The position numbers were made by a program, and so were the translations under genes. Of a DNA stretch of 64,000 nt, positions 1 to 8,200 are shown one piece after another (position 1 is the first letter of the stretch; each line of letters begins with the position of its first letter). The notes beneath the pieces were generated by a model. It made no database searches. It was given only the letters and a program-made list of their open reading frames with translations, and was not told where the DNA came from. The stretch is from Porticoccus sp963974675 (GTDB lineage: Bacteria > Pseudomonadota > Gammaproteobacteria > Pseudomonadales > Porticoccaceae), in NCBI GenBank assembly GCA_963974675.1, contig CAXBDQ010000001.1, positions 124,001 through 188,000 on the forward strand, given 5' to 3'.

Positions 1-621
1 CACTTCCCCTACCAAGACAATAAGCCCGGGCGTAACGAATGGCAGCAAGCATTAGATTATATTGCCCACGACCCCTCCATCACGGAGGTTATCTACAGCG
101 GAGGCGACCCTCTCGCAAGTAGCGACAAACAACTCCTGTGGTTAACCGAAAAAATTGCCCAAATACCTCATGTAAAACGACTCCGGGTACACACCAGACT
201 CCCCATTGTCATCCCAGACCGCATAACAGATGCGTGCTTGCAATGGATGACGTCTACCCGGTTATTACCGTCACTGGTCATCCACAGCAACCACCCCAAC
301 GAACTCGACACCGAAGTAGCCGATGCTCTCCATCGACTTTCCCGGGCGGGCATCACCCTGTTGAATCAAACGGTTCTGTTATCGGGCGTAAATGATTCAG
401 TTGAAACACTATGCCAGCTGAGCGAGAGGCTATTTGAAATGGGCGTCTTACCCTATTACCTCCACCAACTTGATCGAGTCAGCGGCTCGGCCCACTTTGA
501 AGTAAGCGACCAACACGCCAAACAGCTCATTACCGAGCTTATGGCCAAGTTGCCCGGGTACTTGGTTCCCAGGCTGGTCAGAGAGCTGCCCAACACACCC
601 AACAAAATGCCTCTGCCTTAG
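1..621 (+). CDS. epmB: EF-P beta-lysylation protein EpmB (3' part)
   Basis: The reading frame is open from the first base of the window, so the 5' end, including the radical-SAM cysteine motif, lies outside. The visible ~206 residues begin HFPYQ and contain the SGGDPL motif and the RLRVHTRLP segment typical of the KamA-like lysine 2,3-aminomutase family. EpmB converts (S)-alpha-lysine to (R)-beta-lysine, which EpmA attaches to elongation factor P. The short C-terminus ending near LVRELPNTPNKMPL fits EpmB rather than the longer KamA catabolic enzymes, which is an inference from length and family knowledge. A hairpin with a T-run follows about 40 bases after the stop. Confidence 0.88.
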   Translation, partial: HFPYQDNKPGRNEWQQALDYIAHDPSITEVIYSGGDPLASSDKQLLWLTEKIAQIPHVKRLRVHTRLPIVIPDRITDACLQWMTSTRLLPSLVIHSNHPNELDTEVADALHRLSRAGITLLNQTVLLSGVNDSVETLCQLSERLFEMGVLPYYLHQLDRVSGSAHFEVSDQHAKQLITELMAKLPGYLVPRLVRELPNTPNKMPLP

Positions 622-661
622 CCTGCTAACCCTTGAATCCCACCACACAAAGAACCCAAAC

Positions 662-682
662 GCCCTCTCTTCGGGGGCTTTT
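662..682 (+). terminator. Rho-independent terminator after epmB
   Basis: GCCCTC, a short loop and GGGGGC form a 6-bp stem (one G-T wobble) followed by TTTT. It sits 40 bases after the epmB stop and is correctly placed to end that transcript. Confidence 0.7.
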
Positions 683-713
683 CTCAATAAATACCAATGC
701 TAAAAACGGAACT

Positions 714-771
714 CCCTCACAAACATGAGGGCTGCACTAAAGCCCTAGTAAGGGGTACAGTAGCCCTTACT
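714..771 (+). other. Run of three short inverted repeats upstream of fimX-like gene
   Basis: Three back-to-back potential hairpins are visible: CCCTCA/TGAGGG (714-731), GGGC/GCCC (about 729-745) and GTAAGGG/CCCTTAC (748-770). They occupy the otherwise gene-free stretch 683-833. They do not match the GEMM c-di-GMP riboswitch core that I know, and none has a T-run. Their role is unknown. Confidence 0.4.
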
Positions 772-833
772 CTACATTGCTTTATAATGCATCAGGTATA
801 CCAGAAAAATGCAGTTTAAACACCGACGACAAT

Positions 834-914
834 TACAAGCACCTATTACAAGCACCTATGAGAATCAAAAGAGAATTAAATACAAGCACCTATGAGAATC
901 AAAAGAGAATTAAA
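834..914 (+). repeat. 34-bp tandem duplication just before fimX-like start
   Basis: Bases 847-880 and 881-914 are identical 34-mers, preceded by a 13-base partial copy at 834-846. The second copy supplies the purine-rich AAAAGAGAA just upstream of the ATG at 920. Each copy also contains an out-of-frame ATG; the one at 892 opens a 13-codon ORF ending at 933, overlapping the fimX-like start. The duplication therefore also duplicates a possible ribosome-binding region. Confidence 0.9.
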
Positions 915-919
915 AAAAG

Positions 920-3007
920 ATGGCAGCAGATAACTCCCTGAAACTTCTTCTCGCACACGATAGTTTTGAAGAAGCAAATCGCATTGTCAGTTTGTTACGC
1001 AATGCCAACTATCGCGCCGAATCAAAACATGTCAACAAAGTTGAAGTACTTTCCAAACTGCTTGAGAATAAATCTTGGGATTTGATTATTGCTCAGTTCA
1101 ATGGTTCAGATGTTCCCATAAAATCTATTTTTACCACCATTAGAAAACTCAATCTTGACACTCCTGTAGTACTCATTACAGATGAGTACGATCCCGCTGA
1201 AATTGTCGAGGGTCTTCGACATGGTGCTGCTGATGTGATCCCGATGGATGAAGATCAGCGCCTGCTGCTCATTATCAGCCGGACACTCTATGACCTGGAA
1301 CAACGACGCCGATTACGCCAAAGCCGCCGCCTCTACAGTGACTCAGAAAGCAGATGTGACCGATTATTGGGCAGCTCAGTAGATGCCATAGCTATCATTC
1401 AGGAAGGCACCTATCTGTATACCAATGACAGCTACGCACAGCTCTTTGGCTACCTGAACTCAGAAGGCATGCTTTGTATGCCCGTCATCGACACGCTTCA
1501 AGCGGAGGAGCATGACCGACTGAAAGAATACCTTCGCGCCATTGAGCCCGACGAGGCATTCCCAGCACAAACTATTAATTTTACGGGGATCACCAGTGAT
1601 GGCATTCCTGTCCCCGTTGAAGCTAAAATTTCAAAAGTGGACTATCAAGGAGAAGCGGGCCTAGAGCTTGTTATCACCAAGAGCTATCTTGAAGGAAAAG
1701 GTGGTATAGAGGCCGACGTCAGCGTCACTCAATCTAGCGCTGTCAGCATTCAACGCGACAAAGTCATTGAGCAAATCAATGCAACCATTCGCCAAGCGGC
1801 CCAAAAACAGAACACTTCCGCGTTACTGTATATAACCATAGACCGCTACCCAAGTATTCAAAGTGAGATTGGCATTCAAAAAGTTGAAGAACTAATCTCT
1901 CAGCTTCTTGAAAAAATCAACTCTTCAATAAAAGACAGCCATACGCTTAATCGATTCAAAGAAGACTGCTTTATTGTCATTGCTCCCGATACCAGTGCCG
2001 ATGCAGGTTTAATGCTTGCAAACCACATCTGTGAAGCCATTGATGGGTACATATTCCAACTTGGTGAACAAACATTTTCACTGACACTAGGCATAGGTGT
2101 TTCGGTTATCAATGAAGCTGTGGCCACTCCTGAGTGCTGCATAGATAGGGCACAAAATGCACTAAAAGATCTCTACACTGAAGGTGGCAGCCCTGATTTC
2201 GCTAATAATGCCAAACTTTCCGAGACCGGCATTGGGCCATCCTTGACCGAAGATGACGTAGAAGGCCATGCCCGGATATTACTCGATAAAAAACAATTCG
2301 AGCTTCTGTACCAACCATTAATTCCCCTTCATGGGGCGCAGGAAGAGTTTTATGAAGTGCTTATTCAAGTAAAACCTGGGGTGTTCGAAAAAGATCTACC
2401 CGAAGACTTTATTGCCAAGGTCTTCAAAACACCCACCGCCATTGAAATTGACCACTGTGTTATTCTTGAAGCCATCAAGGCTCTGACTGAAAAACTTAAA
2501 GCAGCTCCGGCAACACGACTATTTATTAATATCAGTGGCCATACCATTGCTGATGAAGGTTTTATCCCATGGCTCAAGACGGCACTAAAAGCCTCAGGGC
2601 TACTACCCAAACAAATTATCTTTCAACTACGTGAAATTGATATTGCAAGGCAATTCCATCACTCAGTGGGGCTTATCAACGAGCTCAACAAAATTAATGG
2701 CAATGTTGCTTTATCCCACTTTGGCCTTGCCATTGAGCCCATGAAGTTACTCCAAAAGCTTTCTGTCAATTTTGTAAAATTTGATAGTGTCATTATTGAA
2801 AAGGCTTATAAAAATGAAACGAATATGGCCGAAGTTGAAAATATGATAAGCCTGCTAAAATCAGAGAACGAAAATATTATTGTACCTTTTGTGGAACGCG
2901 CCAATATGATTCCAACGCTGTGGGGCTGTGGTGTCCACTATATTCAGGGACACTTCCTACAACCTCCCACACGGGTGATGAATTACGATTTTAGTACTGA
3001 AAACTAA
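920..3007 (+). CDS. fimX: FimX-like degenerate REC-PAS-GGDEF-EAL protein
   Basis: The 695-residue protein has the FimX layout and length. An N-terminal receiver-like domain (about 8-120) has an Asp-less IIAQF strand in place of the phospho-acceptor. A PAS domain (about 140-260) follows, then a GGDEF-like domain whose signature is degraded (FKEDC near residue 350), then an EAL-like domain starting with YEVL instead of EAL. The C-terminal YIQGHFLQPP motif is retained. In Pseudomonas, FimX binds c-di-GMP without making or degrading it and controls type IV pilus assembly and twitching. Loss of catalytic motifs here suggests the same receptor role; that is inference. No pil genes are nearby. It is preceded by a 34-bp tandem duplication. 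Confidence 0.8.
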   Translation: MAADNSLKLLLAHDSFEEANRIVSLLRNANYRAESKHVNKVEVLSKLLENKSWDLIIAQFNGSDVPIKSIFTTIRKLNLDTPVVLITDEYDPAEIVEGLRHGAADVIPMDEDQRLLLIISRTLYDLEQRRRLRQSRRLYSDSESRCDRLLGSSVDAIAIIQEGTYLYTNDSYAQLFGYLNSEGMLCMPVIDTLQAEEHDRLKEYLRAIEPDEAFPAQTINFTGITSDGIPVPVEAKISKVDYQGEAGLELVITKSYLEGKGGIEADVSVTQSSAVSIQRDKVIEQINATIRQAAQKQNTSALLYITIDRYPSIQSEIGIQKVEELISQLLEKINSSIKDSHTLNRFKEDCFIVIAPDTSADAGLMLANHICEAIDGYIFQLGEQTFSLTLGIGVSVINEAVATPECCIDRAQNALKDLYTEGGSPDFANNAKLSETGIGPSLTEDDVEGHARILLDKKQFELLYQPLIPLHGAQEEFYEVLIQVKPGVFEKDLPEDFIAKVFKTPTAIEIDHCVILEAIKALTEKLKAAPATRLFINISGHTIADEGFIPWLKTALKASGLLPKQIIFQLREIDIARQFHHSVGLINELNKINGNVALSHFGLAIEPMKLLQKLSVNFVKFDSVIIEKAYKNETNMAEVENMISLLKSENENIIVPFVERANMIPTLWGCGVHYIQGHFLQPPTRVMNYDFSTEN

Positions 3008-3040
3008 TAGGCAAATACCCTAACCTAACCCAGTTAAAGA

Positions 3041-4273
3041 TTACTGCCAATGGGATGTATCTCTATCACTAAAGCCCATGAGATAGAGAATACCGTCCAG
3101 CCCCAGTTTAGAAATCGACTGTTTTGCCGTTGCCTTCACTAAAGGTTTAGCTCTGAAGGCAATGCCCAATCCAGCAATGCTTAACATTGGCAAATCATTG
3201 GCACCGTCACCCACAGCAATAACCTGTTCAAGATCCACATTTTCACCTGCGGCAATCTCACGTAATAATTGCGCTTTACGAGCACCATCGACAATCTCAC
3301 CCGACACATTGCCCGTAACTTTACCATCGACAATTTCAAGCTGGTTCGCATAGACATAGTCAATCCCTAACTTTTTCTGAATACCACGACCAAAATAATC
3401 AAATCCGCCAGACAGGATCGCTGTTTTATAACCCAGTCGTTTCAAGGTGGACAATAAAGTCTCGGCACCTTCTGTGAGCTGCAAACGGTTAGCGACTTTC
3501 TCCAGCACTGATTCATCCAACCCTTTCAATAACGCCATACGCTGGGTAAAACTCTCCTTGAAATCAAGCTCACCCTGCATGGCAGCTTCTGTAATAGCCG
3601 CCACCTGCTCACCAACACCGGCCTCTTTTGCCAACTCATCAATCACCTCAGCGTCTATTAGCGTGGAATCCATATCAAACACCACTACGCGGCGATTACG
3701 GCGATAAATATTATCCTCCTGGTAGGCCATATCCACATCCATTTCACTGGACATCTCCAGCAATGAAGACCGCAGGGATGCCATATCAGATGGCACACCA
3801 CGCAGTGAAAATTCCACACAAGACTTACTATCATCTTCTATACGCTCCAGTGGAACACGACCAGAGAGGCGGGTTATTTTGTCGATATTGAGCCCATGAT
3901 CAACCGTCACCGCTGTGACACGAGCAATATGTTCAGCCGTCACCCTGCGAGAAAGCAATGTAACAATATGACGCGGTTTTCCCTGCTGATCGACCCAGTG
4001 AGAATAACTTTCTTCAGAAATCGACTGAAAGCGCACCTTCATATCCATCGCATGAAGACCAAAAAGAATTTCTTTTTGAACCTGAGGTGTTTTCTGGTCC
4101 TGGGGTATTTTGGCCAAAATACCGAGATTTAAATTATCATGAATGACAGCCTGACCAATATCCAAAATATCACAACCGTAATCCATCAGTACTTCTGAGA
4201 CAGCTCGAGTGACACCAAGCTTATCTTCACCGGATACATTAATCAGTAAAATTTCTCTCACAGTTGATTCCAT
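3041..4273 (-). CDS. serB: Phosphoserine phosphatase SerB
   Basis: HAD-superfamily enzyme that removes phosphate from O-phosphoserine, the last step of serine synthesis. The N-terminal ~190 residues form two ACT-like regulatory modules (REILLINVSGEDKLGV), as in pseudomonad SerB proteins of about 400 residues. The HAD motifs are clear: VVFDMDSTLI (nucleophile Asp), LSGGFD and GDGANDLPML. I place the start at the ATG at 4273 (410 aa) because homologues begin at the REILLIN strand. An in-frame TTG at 4300 would add nine residues. The gene is divergent from the ahpA-like gene, an arrangement also seen for E. coli serB and ytjB. Confidence 0.93.
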   Translation of the reverse strand: MESTVREILLINVSGEDKLGVTRAVSEVLMDYGCDILDIGQAVIHDNLNLGILAKIPQDQKTPQVQKEILFGLHAMDMKVRFQSISEESYSHWVDQQGKPRHIVTLLSRRVTAEHIARVTAVTVDHGLNIDKITRLSGRVPLERIEDDSKSCVEFSLRGVPSDMASLRSSLLEMSSEMDVDMAYQEDNIYRRNRRVVVFDMDSTLIDAEVIDELAKEAGVGEQVAAITEAAMQGELDFKESFTQRMALLKGLDESVLEKVANRLQLTEGAETLLSTLKRLGYKTAILSGGFDYFGRGIQKKLGIDYVYANQLEIVDGKVTGNVSGEIVDGARKAQLLREIAAGENVDLEQVIAVGDGANDLPMLSIAGLGIAFRAKPLVKATAKQSISKLGLDGILYLMGFSDRDTSHWQ

Positions 4274-4437
4274 TTCAAGGGGCGCAAGCCAGGACCACAA
4301 TTACTTTGAGCGGGTATTATAGGAGAGCAGAGAATAAGATAGAATGCGTCTATCGAACAAACCGCAGGAACAATGTAAATCAAGACATTCTGCGCCAATA
4401 AATACTAAGCCAACAAACTCGGAGAAAAGACTACAGA

Positions 4438-5652
4438 ATGGGTAACACCAAAAAATCTTTGGCTAAAACGCTGCCCATCCTCACCCTAGTATTTAGTCTC
4501 ACAATAGGTAGCCTAATCGCCCTGATTTTAGGCCTGCAAGTCAGCTCCATCGCTACCGAGCAAAAAAACTACCTGGGTAAGACGCTGTCTTCCCAGCTTG
4601 CTAAAGTGGTACGCGATCCTATTATTCGCCAAGATATGCTAAGTCTACAGGTTGAAGTCGATGAGATGCTGAGTATCGAAGGCATTCAGCATGCAGCAGT
4701 GTACGATGCAACGAACCGCCCACTGGCAAAAGCCCAAAAAGCACAATACACCGTCAACCCCCAAAACTCGCACACCAGCCCTATCACCATTGAAAATGCC
4801 GTTGCAGGGTATGTCAGTGTTCAGCTTGATCAGCAGTTTTTTTCGGCACCATTGCGAGGCCTCCAGCTTACCTTTAGCCTTTTGTGGATTAGCATTGTTG
4901 TCGCCTTACTTGTTTTATCGATTCAGCTGGGGAAGAAACTCTCTGGTCGGCTCAACCATCTCATCCAGCAATTACCGGGCGACGACTCAGACAAAATGGA
5001 TGAACTCAGCACCCTTGAGCATCGAATAAAACCTTTGTTAGCCACCAGACAGTATCACCAAGCACCCTATGACGAGCAGGAAAAACAGCACTGTGCTCTA
5101 TTAGCCATTGCCTGCCAAAATTTGACGCTACTAGAAAGCAGAGTCAATCCGGAACACTTTGAATCCGTCATGGCCCTGTTCGACGCTTTAACAAATGATG
5201 CAGCTGACTTATACGGAGCCATACGCCTAAGCGCGGACCAATCCAGCATCTATCTCGAATTTACCGGTGACTCAAAGCACAGCGACCACCCACTTAGAGC
5301 GCTCTACTGCGCCACAGCCATACATGCTTTAAGCAAACAGTTGATGGACACCCAGGGAATTAAATTAGAACTAGCCAGTGCCATATCACATGGAGAACAA
5401 CAACTTTCTGCCTCCCAGCTCCTCAATGAGCGTCATCATAAAGAGCGTCTAATGTCACTTCAGTCGATGCTTAAACAGGCTGTTAACGGCCAGATTTTGC
5501 TGGCTAAAAACACCCGTGGCCACCCATCAATGCAGGAAATTTCCCTATCACCTCACACAGAAGAGAACTCATTATTCCGCGTAGATAAACTCCATGAAAC
5601 CGGTGATAAACTGGTGGCACAACAAATTGCTTTGCTTGTTCGCAATCTTTAA
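4438..5652 (+). CDS. AhpA/YtjB family membrane protein
   Basis: The 404-residue protein has an N-terminal transmembrane helix (about 13-35), a periplasmic segment (about 36-138), a second helix (about 140-162) and a long cytoplasmic tail. This two-helix layout and the position divergent to serB match the AhpA/YtjB (Smp) family found beside serB in many gammaproteobacteria. The family's function is poorly defined. The periplasmic part resembles small sensor folds of histidine kinases, but no HAMP, kinase or cyclase motifs are seen. The family call rests mostly on context and topology. Confidence 0.7.
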   Translation: MGNTKKSLAKTLPILTLVFSLTIGSLIALILGLQVSSIATEQKNYLGKTLSSQLAKVVRDPIIRQDMLSLQVEVDEMLSIEGIQHAAVYDATNRPLAKAQKAQYTVNPQNSHTSPITIENAVAGYVSVQLDQQFFSAPLRGLQLTFSLLWISIVVALLVLSIQLGKKLSGRLNHLIQQLPGDDSDKMDELSTLEHRIKPLLATRQYHQAPYDEQEKQHCALLAIACQNLTLLESRVNPEHFESVMALFDALTNDAADLYGAIRLSADQSSIYLEFTGDSKHSDHPLRALYCATAIHALSKQLMDTQGIKLELASAISHGEQQLSASQLLNERHHKERLMSLQSMLKQAVNGQILLAKNTRGHPSMQEISLSPHTEENSLFRVDKLHETGDKLVAQQIALLVRNL

Positions 5653-5757
5653 TGCTCGGACCTAAATCAACTCTCCGCTTCTCGAAAAACGTAAACCCAG
5701 CTGGCTTAGGGATGACTAACTAAGTAGTAGGATAGTTAGATAATAAGGTAGCGGGTC

Positions 5758-5804
5758 GTTTTGCATGCACCCCTAAATAAGGCATCTAAAAGTGCAGGCA
5801 AAAC
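5758..5804. other. 13-bp inverted repeat between convergent genes
   Basis: GTTTTGCATGCAC (5758-5770) and GTGCAGGCAAAAC (5792-5804) are inverted copies with one mismatch around a 21-base loop. They lie between the convergent ahpA-like gene and the parvulin gene. There is no T-run outside the stem on either strand, so it is not a classical terminator, though it could still slow or protect transcript ends. Confidence 0.5.
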
Positions 5805-5828
5805 AACGTAGGCATCTATTACAAAAAA

Positions 5829-6656
5829 TTAATTCGTTAACGGGCGGCCAATTTCAAAATCAATGCCTTCAATTTCAGACTCATCAACCAGCTTATGAAT
5901 ATACAGAGCGATCGCTTTACGCTGACCAAATTCCATCAACATATTGGCCACATCGTTTTTAACTTGTTCGTATTTCAACTGTTTTCCTGGCAGCTTCTTG
6001 TCAATATAGACCACATGAAAACCATACTTGGATTCGACAGGATTTTCAGCTAGGCCTTCCTCAAGCTCAAATACTGCCTCTTCAAACTCAGGCGTAGTCT
6101 GTCCACGAGTAATTTGCCCCAAACTCCCGCCAGTTTCCTTAGACGGACAGTCAGAATGCTCGTTAGCCAATGCTTCAAATTGATCAAATGACTCAACCAA
6201 CCTTGAAATCAGTGATTCCGCGACATTTTTTGCTGTAACTCTTTTTTCTTCATCTTCTGGGTCAGCGCCCAAAAGAATATGTTTTAACTCCATCAAATCT
6301 TGGCTGACAAACTGACTCTTATTTGCTTCATAGTATCTCAGACATTCTTCTTCCGTGACCTCTTGCGGGGCAGCTTCCTTCTCAACCAACCGACCAATGA
6401 TCGTTTCTTCAGAAGGTATGTCACTTGCTTCCGGCAAATCCTTATCCAGACCCAGTTCTCTGGCCTTCTGTAGCAGCAACAGTTGAATAATTAATACTTC
6501 TGAGGACTTTTGTATGACCGCTTCCTGTGAATCAGCCGCATGGAATTGCATTTCACGCGCTACTTCATCTGGCGTAATAACCACACCATTGACCTTAATT
6601 TCTGAAATATCAATGGGCGTCTTTTCTGTAGTTTCATTGTTGGAAGGGGTATTCAT
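5829..6656 (-). CDS. Parvulin-type peptidyl-prolyl isomerase of nar operon
   Basis: The 275-residue protein has a helical N-terminal part and a C-terminal PpiC/rotamase domain (about 120-225), shown by ELKHILLG, GGSLGQITRGQ, FEEAVF and YGFHVVYI. The NifM/PpiC-like layout lacks a signal peptide, so it should act in the cytoplasm. It is the last gene of the nar run, 127 bases after narI. A parvulin at this position also follows narI in Pseudomonas nar operons, where it is presumed to help fold or assemble nitrate reductase. That role is inferred from context. Confidence 0.88.
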   Translation of the reverse strand: MNTPSNNETTEKTPIDISEIKVNGVVITPDEVAREMQFHAADSQEAVIQKSSEVLIIQLLLLQKARELGLDKDLPEASDIPSEETIIGRLVEKEAAPQEVTEEECLRYYEANKSQFVSQDLMELKHILLGADPEDEEKRVTAKNVAESLISRLVESFDQFEALANEHSDCPSKETGGSLGQITRGQTTPEFEEAVFELEEGLAENPVESKYGFHVVYIDKKLPGKQLKYEQVKNDVANMLMEFGQRKAIALYIHKLVDESEIEGIDFEIGRPLTN

Positions 6657-6783
6657 AGGGGCTCTCTACCAGTATCTCTCTAAATTACAGTTTGTCGTCA
6701 ACATGGACCAACAAAGAAGCCGGGGCTCTCAGTTTAAACGACTAACCAAGAGACCCAGCTCCCTTTGCCATGCAAGGTGCAGA

Positions 6784-7473
6784 TCAAGCGCGTTTCTGGC
6801 GAACGATCTGATAATTGCGCAGTAAATATTTAACCGGCGCAGCCAAACCGCTTATGATATGAACTAGACGAGTGAAAGGGAAGATCAAGAACAGCACCAT
6901 TCCCAAAAAAACGTGTAATTTATACACTAAACTCACAGATGCAATGGAAGCTGCCGCCTCCATAGGCCGGAAAAGCGCAATAGACTGAGCCCAATTTGCC
7001 AGCAGCACCATGACCGATCCATCCATATGATGGCTTGATGCATAGATGGTACTGAGCCCCAGTATCAACTGAATATACAACAAAATCAGTACCAGATTAT
7101 CTGAAAAACTACTGCTGGCCTTTACCCTCTCATCCGTAAAGCGACGAACGATCAACATCGTCATTCCCACAAAACAGAGCGCACCAAACAAACCGCCGGA
7201 TACCATCGCTAGCAATTGCTTGTTAGGTGTGGATATCACATGGTGGTAAATAGACTCAGGGGTCAACAAACCAACAATGTGGCCTGCCAAAACGATCAAT
7301 ATCCCCACGTGGAAAGCATTACTGGCCATACGCATACCTTTAGTACGCAAAATCTGGCTGGAACCTGCTTTCCAGGAATACTGCTCACGATCGTAACGAA
7401 CCCAGCAGCCGACCAAGCAGACCACTGCTGCCATATAAGGGAACAGGCCAAATAAGATAATATTACTATTCAT
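6784..7473 (-). CDS. narI: Respiratory nitrate reductase gamma subunit NarI
   Basis: Membrane cytochrome b subunit (229 aa, the usual length) that oxidises quinol and passes electrons through two b hemes to NarH. Five hydrophobic helices are visible, starting with NIILFGLFPYMAAVVCLVGC. Candidate heme-ligand histidines lie in the second helix (FHVGILIVLAGHIVG) and the last helix (LHVFLGMVLFLIFPFTRLVH). It lies 21 bases after narJ, so it is co-transcribed. Confidence 0.97.
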   Translation of the reverse strand: MNSNIILFGLFPYMAAVVCLVGCWVRYDREQYSWKAGSSQILRTKGMRMASNAFHVGILIVLAGHIVGLLTPESIYHHVISTPNKQLLAMVSGGLFGALCFVGMTMLIVRRFTDERVKASSSFSDNLVLILLYIQLILGLSTIYASSHHMDGSVMVLLANWAQSIALFRPMEAAASIASVSLVYKLHVFLGMVLFLIFPFTRLVHIISGLAAPVKYLLRNYQIVRQKRA

Positions 7474-7494
7474 GGATCACTCCTTAAATTTGCC

Positions 7495-8196
7495 TTAATT
7501 TGCCCAGCGAACTGCTACGGCTTCATTGGCTGGTTTTTTAGGTGGTACCGGTGCTGAAGATGAACAACCGCTGCCAAGGGCATCTCCAGCACCAAAGGTG
7601 ACGGCCTCCTCCTCCCAGATTTTGTCCAGCTCTTCGTGGGTATCATCCCGTTTTTCACCGGCCACTTTTTCCCGCAACTCACTGATATCAACATTGGCAC
7701 CACTGATCATCAGTAGTGCATCAAACAGTGCAGCATAGGGTGATTCACGCTCCTGTAAGCGAGCACTAAGCACCCCAAGGATATGGCTGATATCAGACAA
7801 ACCTTCACGCACCTCAAGGTCTGGACGATGAGCCAGAAACTCCAGATGCAAAGGAATATGATCCGGCAGTTCACGGGCATTAATACTGAAACCATGCGCC
7901 TCATAAATACTCAGCAGATCGACCATTGCCTGACCGCGATCGCGGGATTCACCGTGTACATGCTCAAATAACAACAATGACAGAGAGCGACCACGGTCAA
8001 ACAGACCTGTATAGGCTTCTTGAGCATCCAGTAGGTCACCGTCATAAATCACATTGAGGAGATGAACCAACTGCTGACGCATATCGGGAGAAATTTCCCT
8101 CGCGCTATTGATCACTTTTTCAATGCCCGATACCTGATCCTGAAGTTCGGCTCGGGGATAGTCCATCAGTCGAGAAATTACTTTGATAATATCCAC
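7495..8196 (-). CDS. narJ: Nitrate reductase assembly chaperone NarJ
   Basis: The 233-residue protein has the TorD/NarJ-type fold, with the YPRAELQ start and a conserved P-HLEFLA segment (DHIPLHLEFLAHR). NarJ binds the NarG N-terminus and holds the apoenzyme ready for Mo cofactor and Fe-S insertion before membrane docking. It starts four bases after the narH stop, indicating tight translational linkage. The tail has a low-complexity GSGCSSSAPVPPKKP stretch. Confidence 0.96.
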   Translation of the reverse strand: MDIIKVISRLMDYPRAELQDQVSGIEKVINSAREISPDMRQQLVHLLNVIYDGDLLDAQEAYTGLFDRGRSLSLLLFEHVHGESRDRGQAMVDLLSIYEAHGFSINARELPDHIPLHLEFLAHRPDLEVREGLSDISHILGVLSARLQERESPYAALFDALLMISGANVDISELREKVAGEKRDDTHEELDKIWEEEAVTFGAGDALGSGCSSSAPVPPKKPANEAVAVRWAN

Positions 8197-8200
8197 TAGA

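Noticed and set aside
683..833. A possible c-di-GMP (GEMM) riboswitch before the fimX-like gene.
   Set aside because: Three hairpins are visible but the conserved GEMM core bases and the two-helix layout are not.
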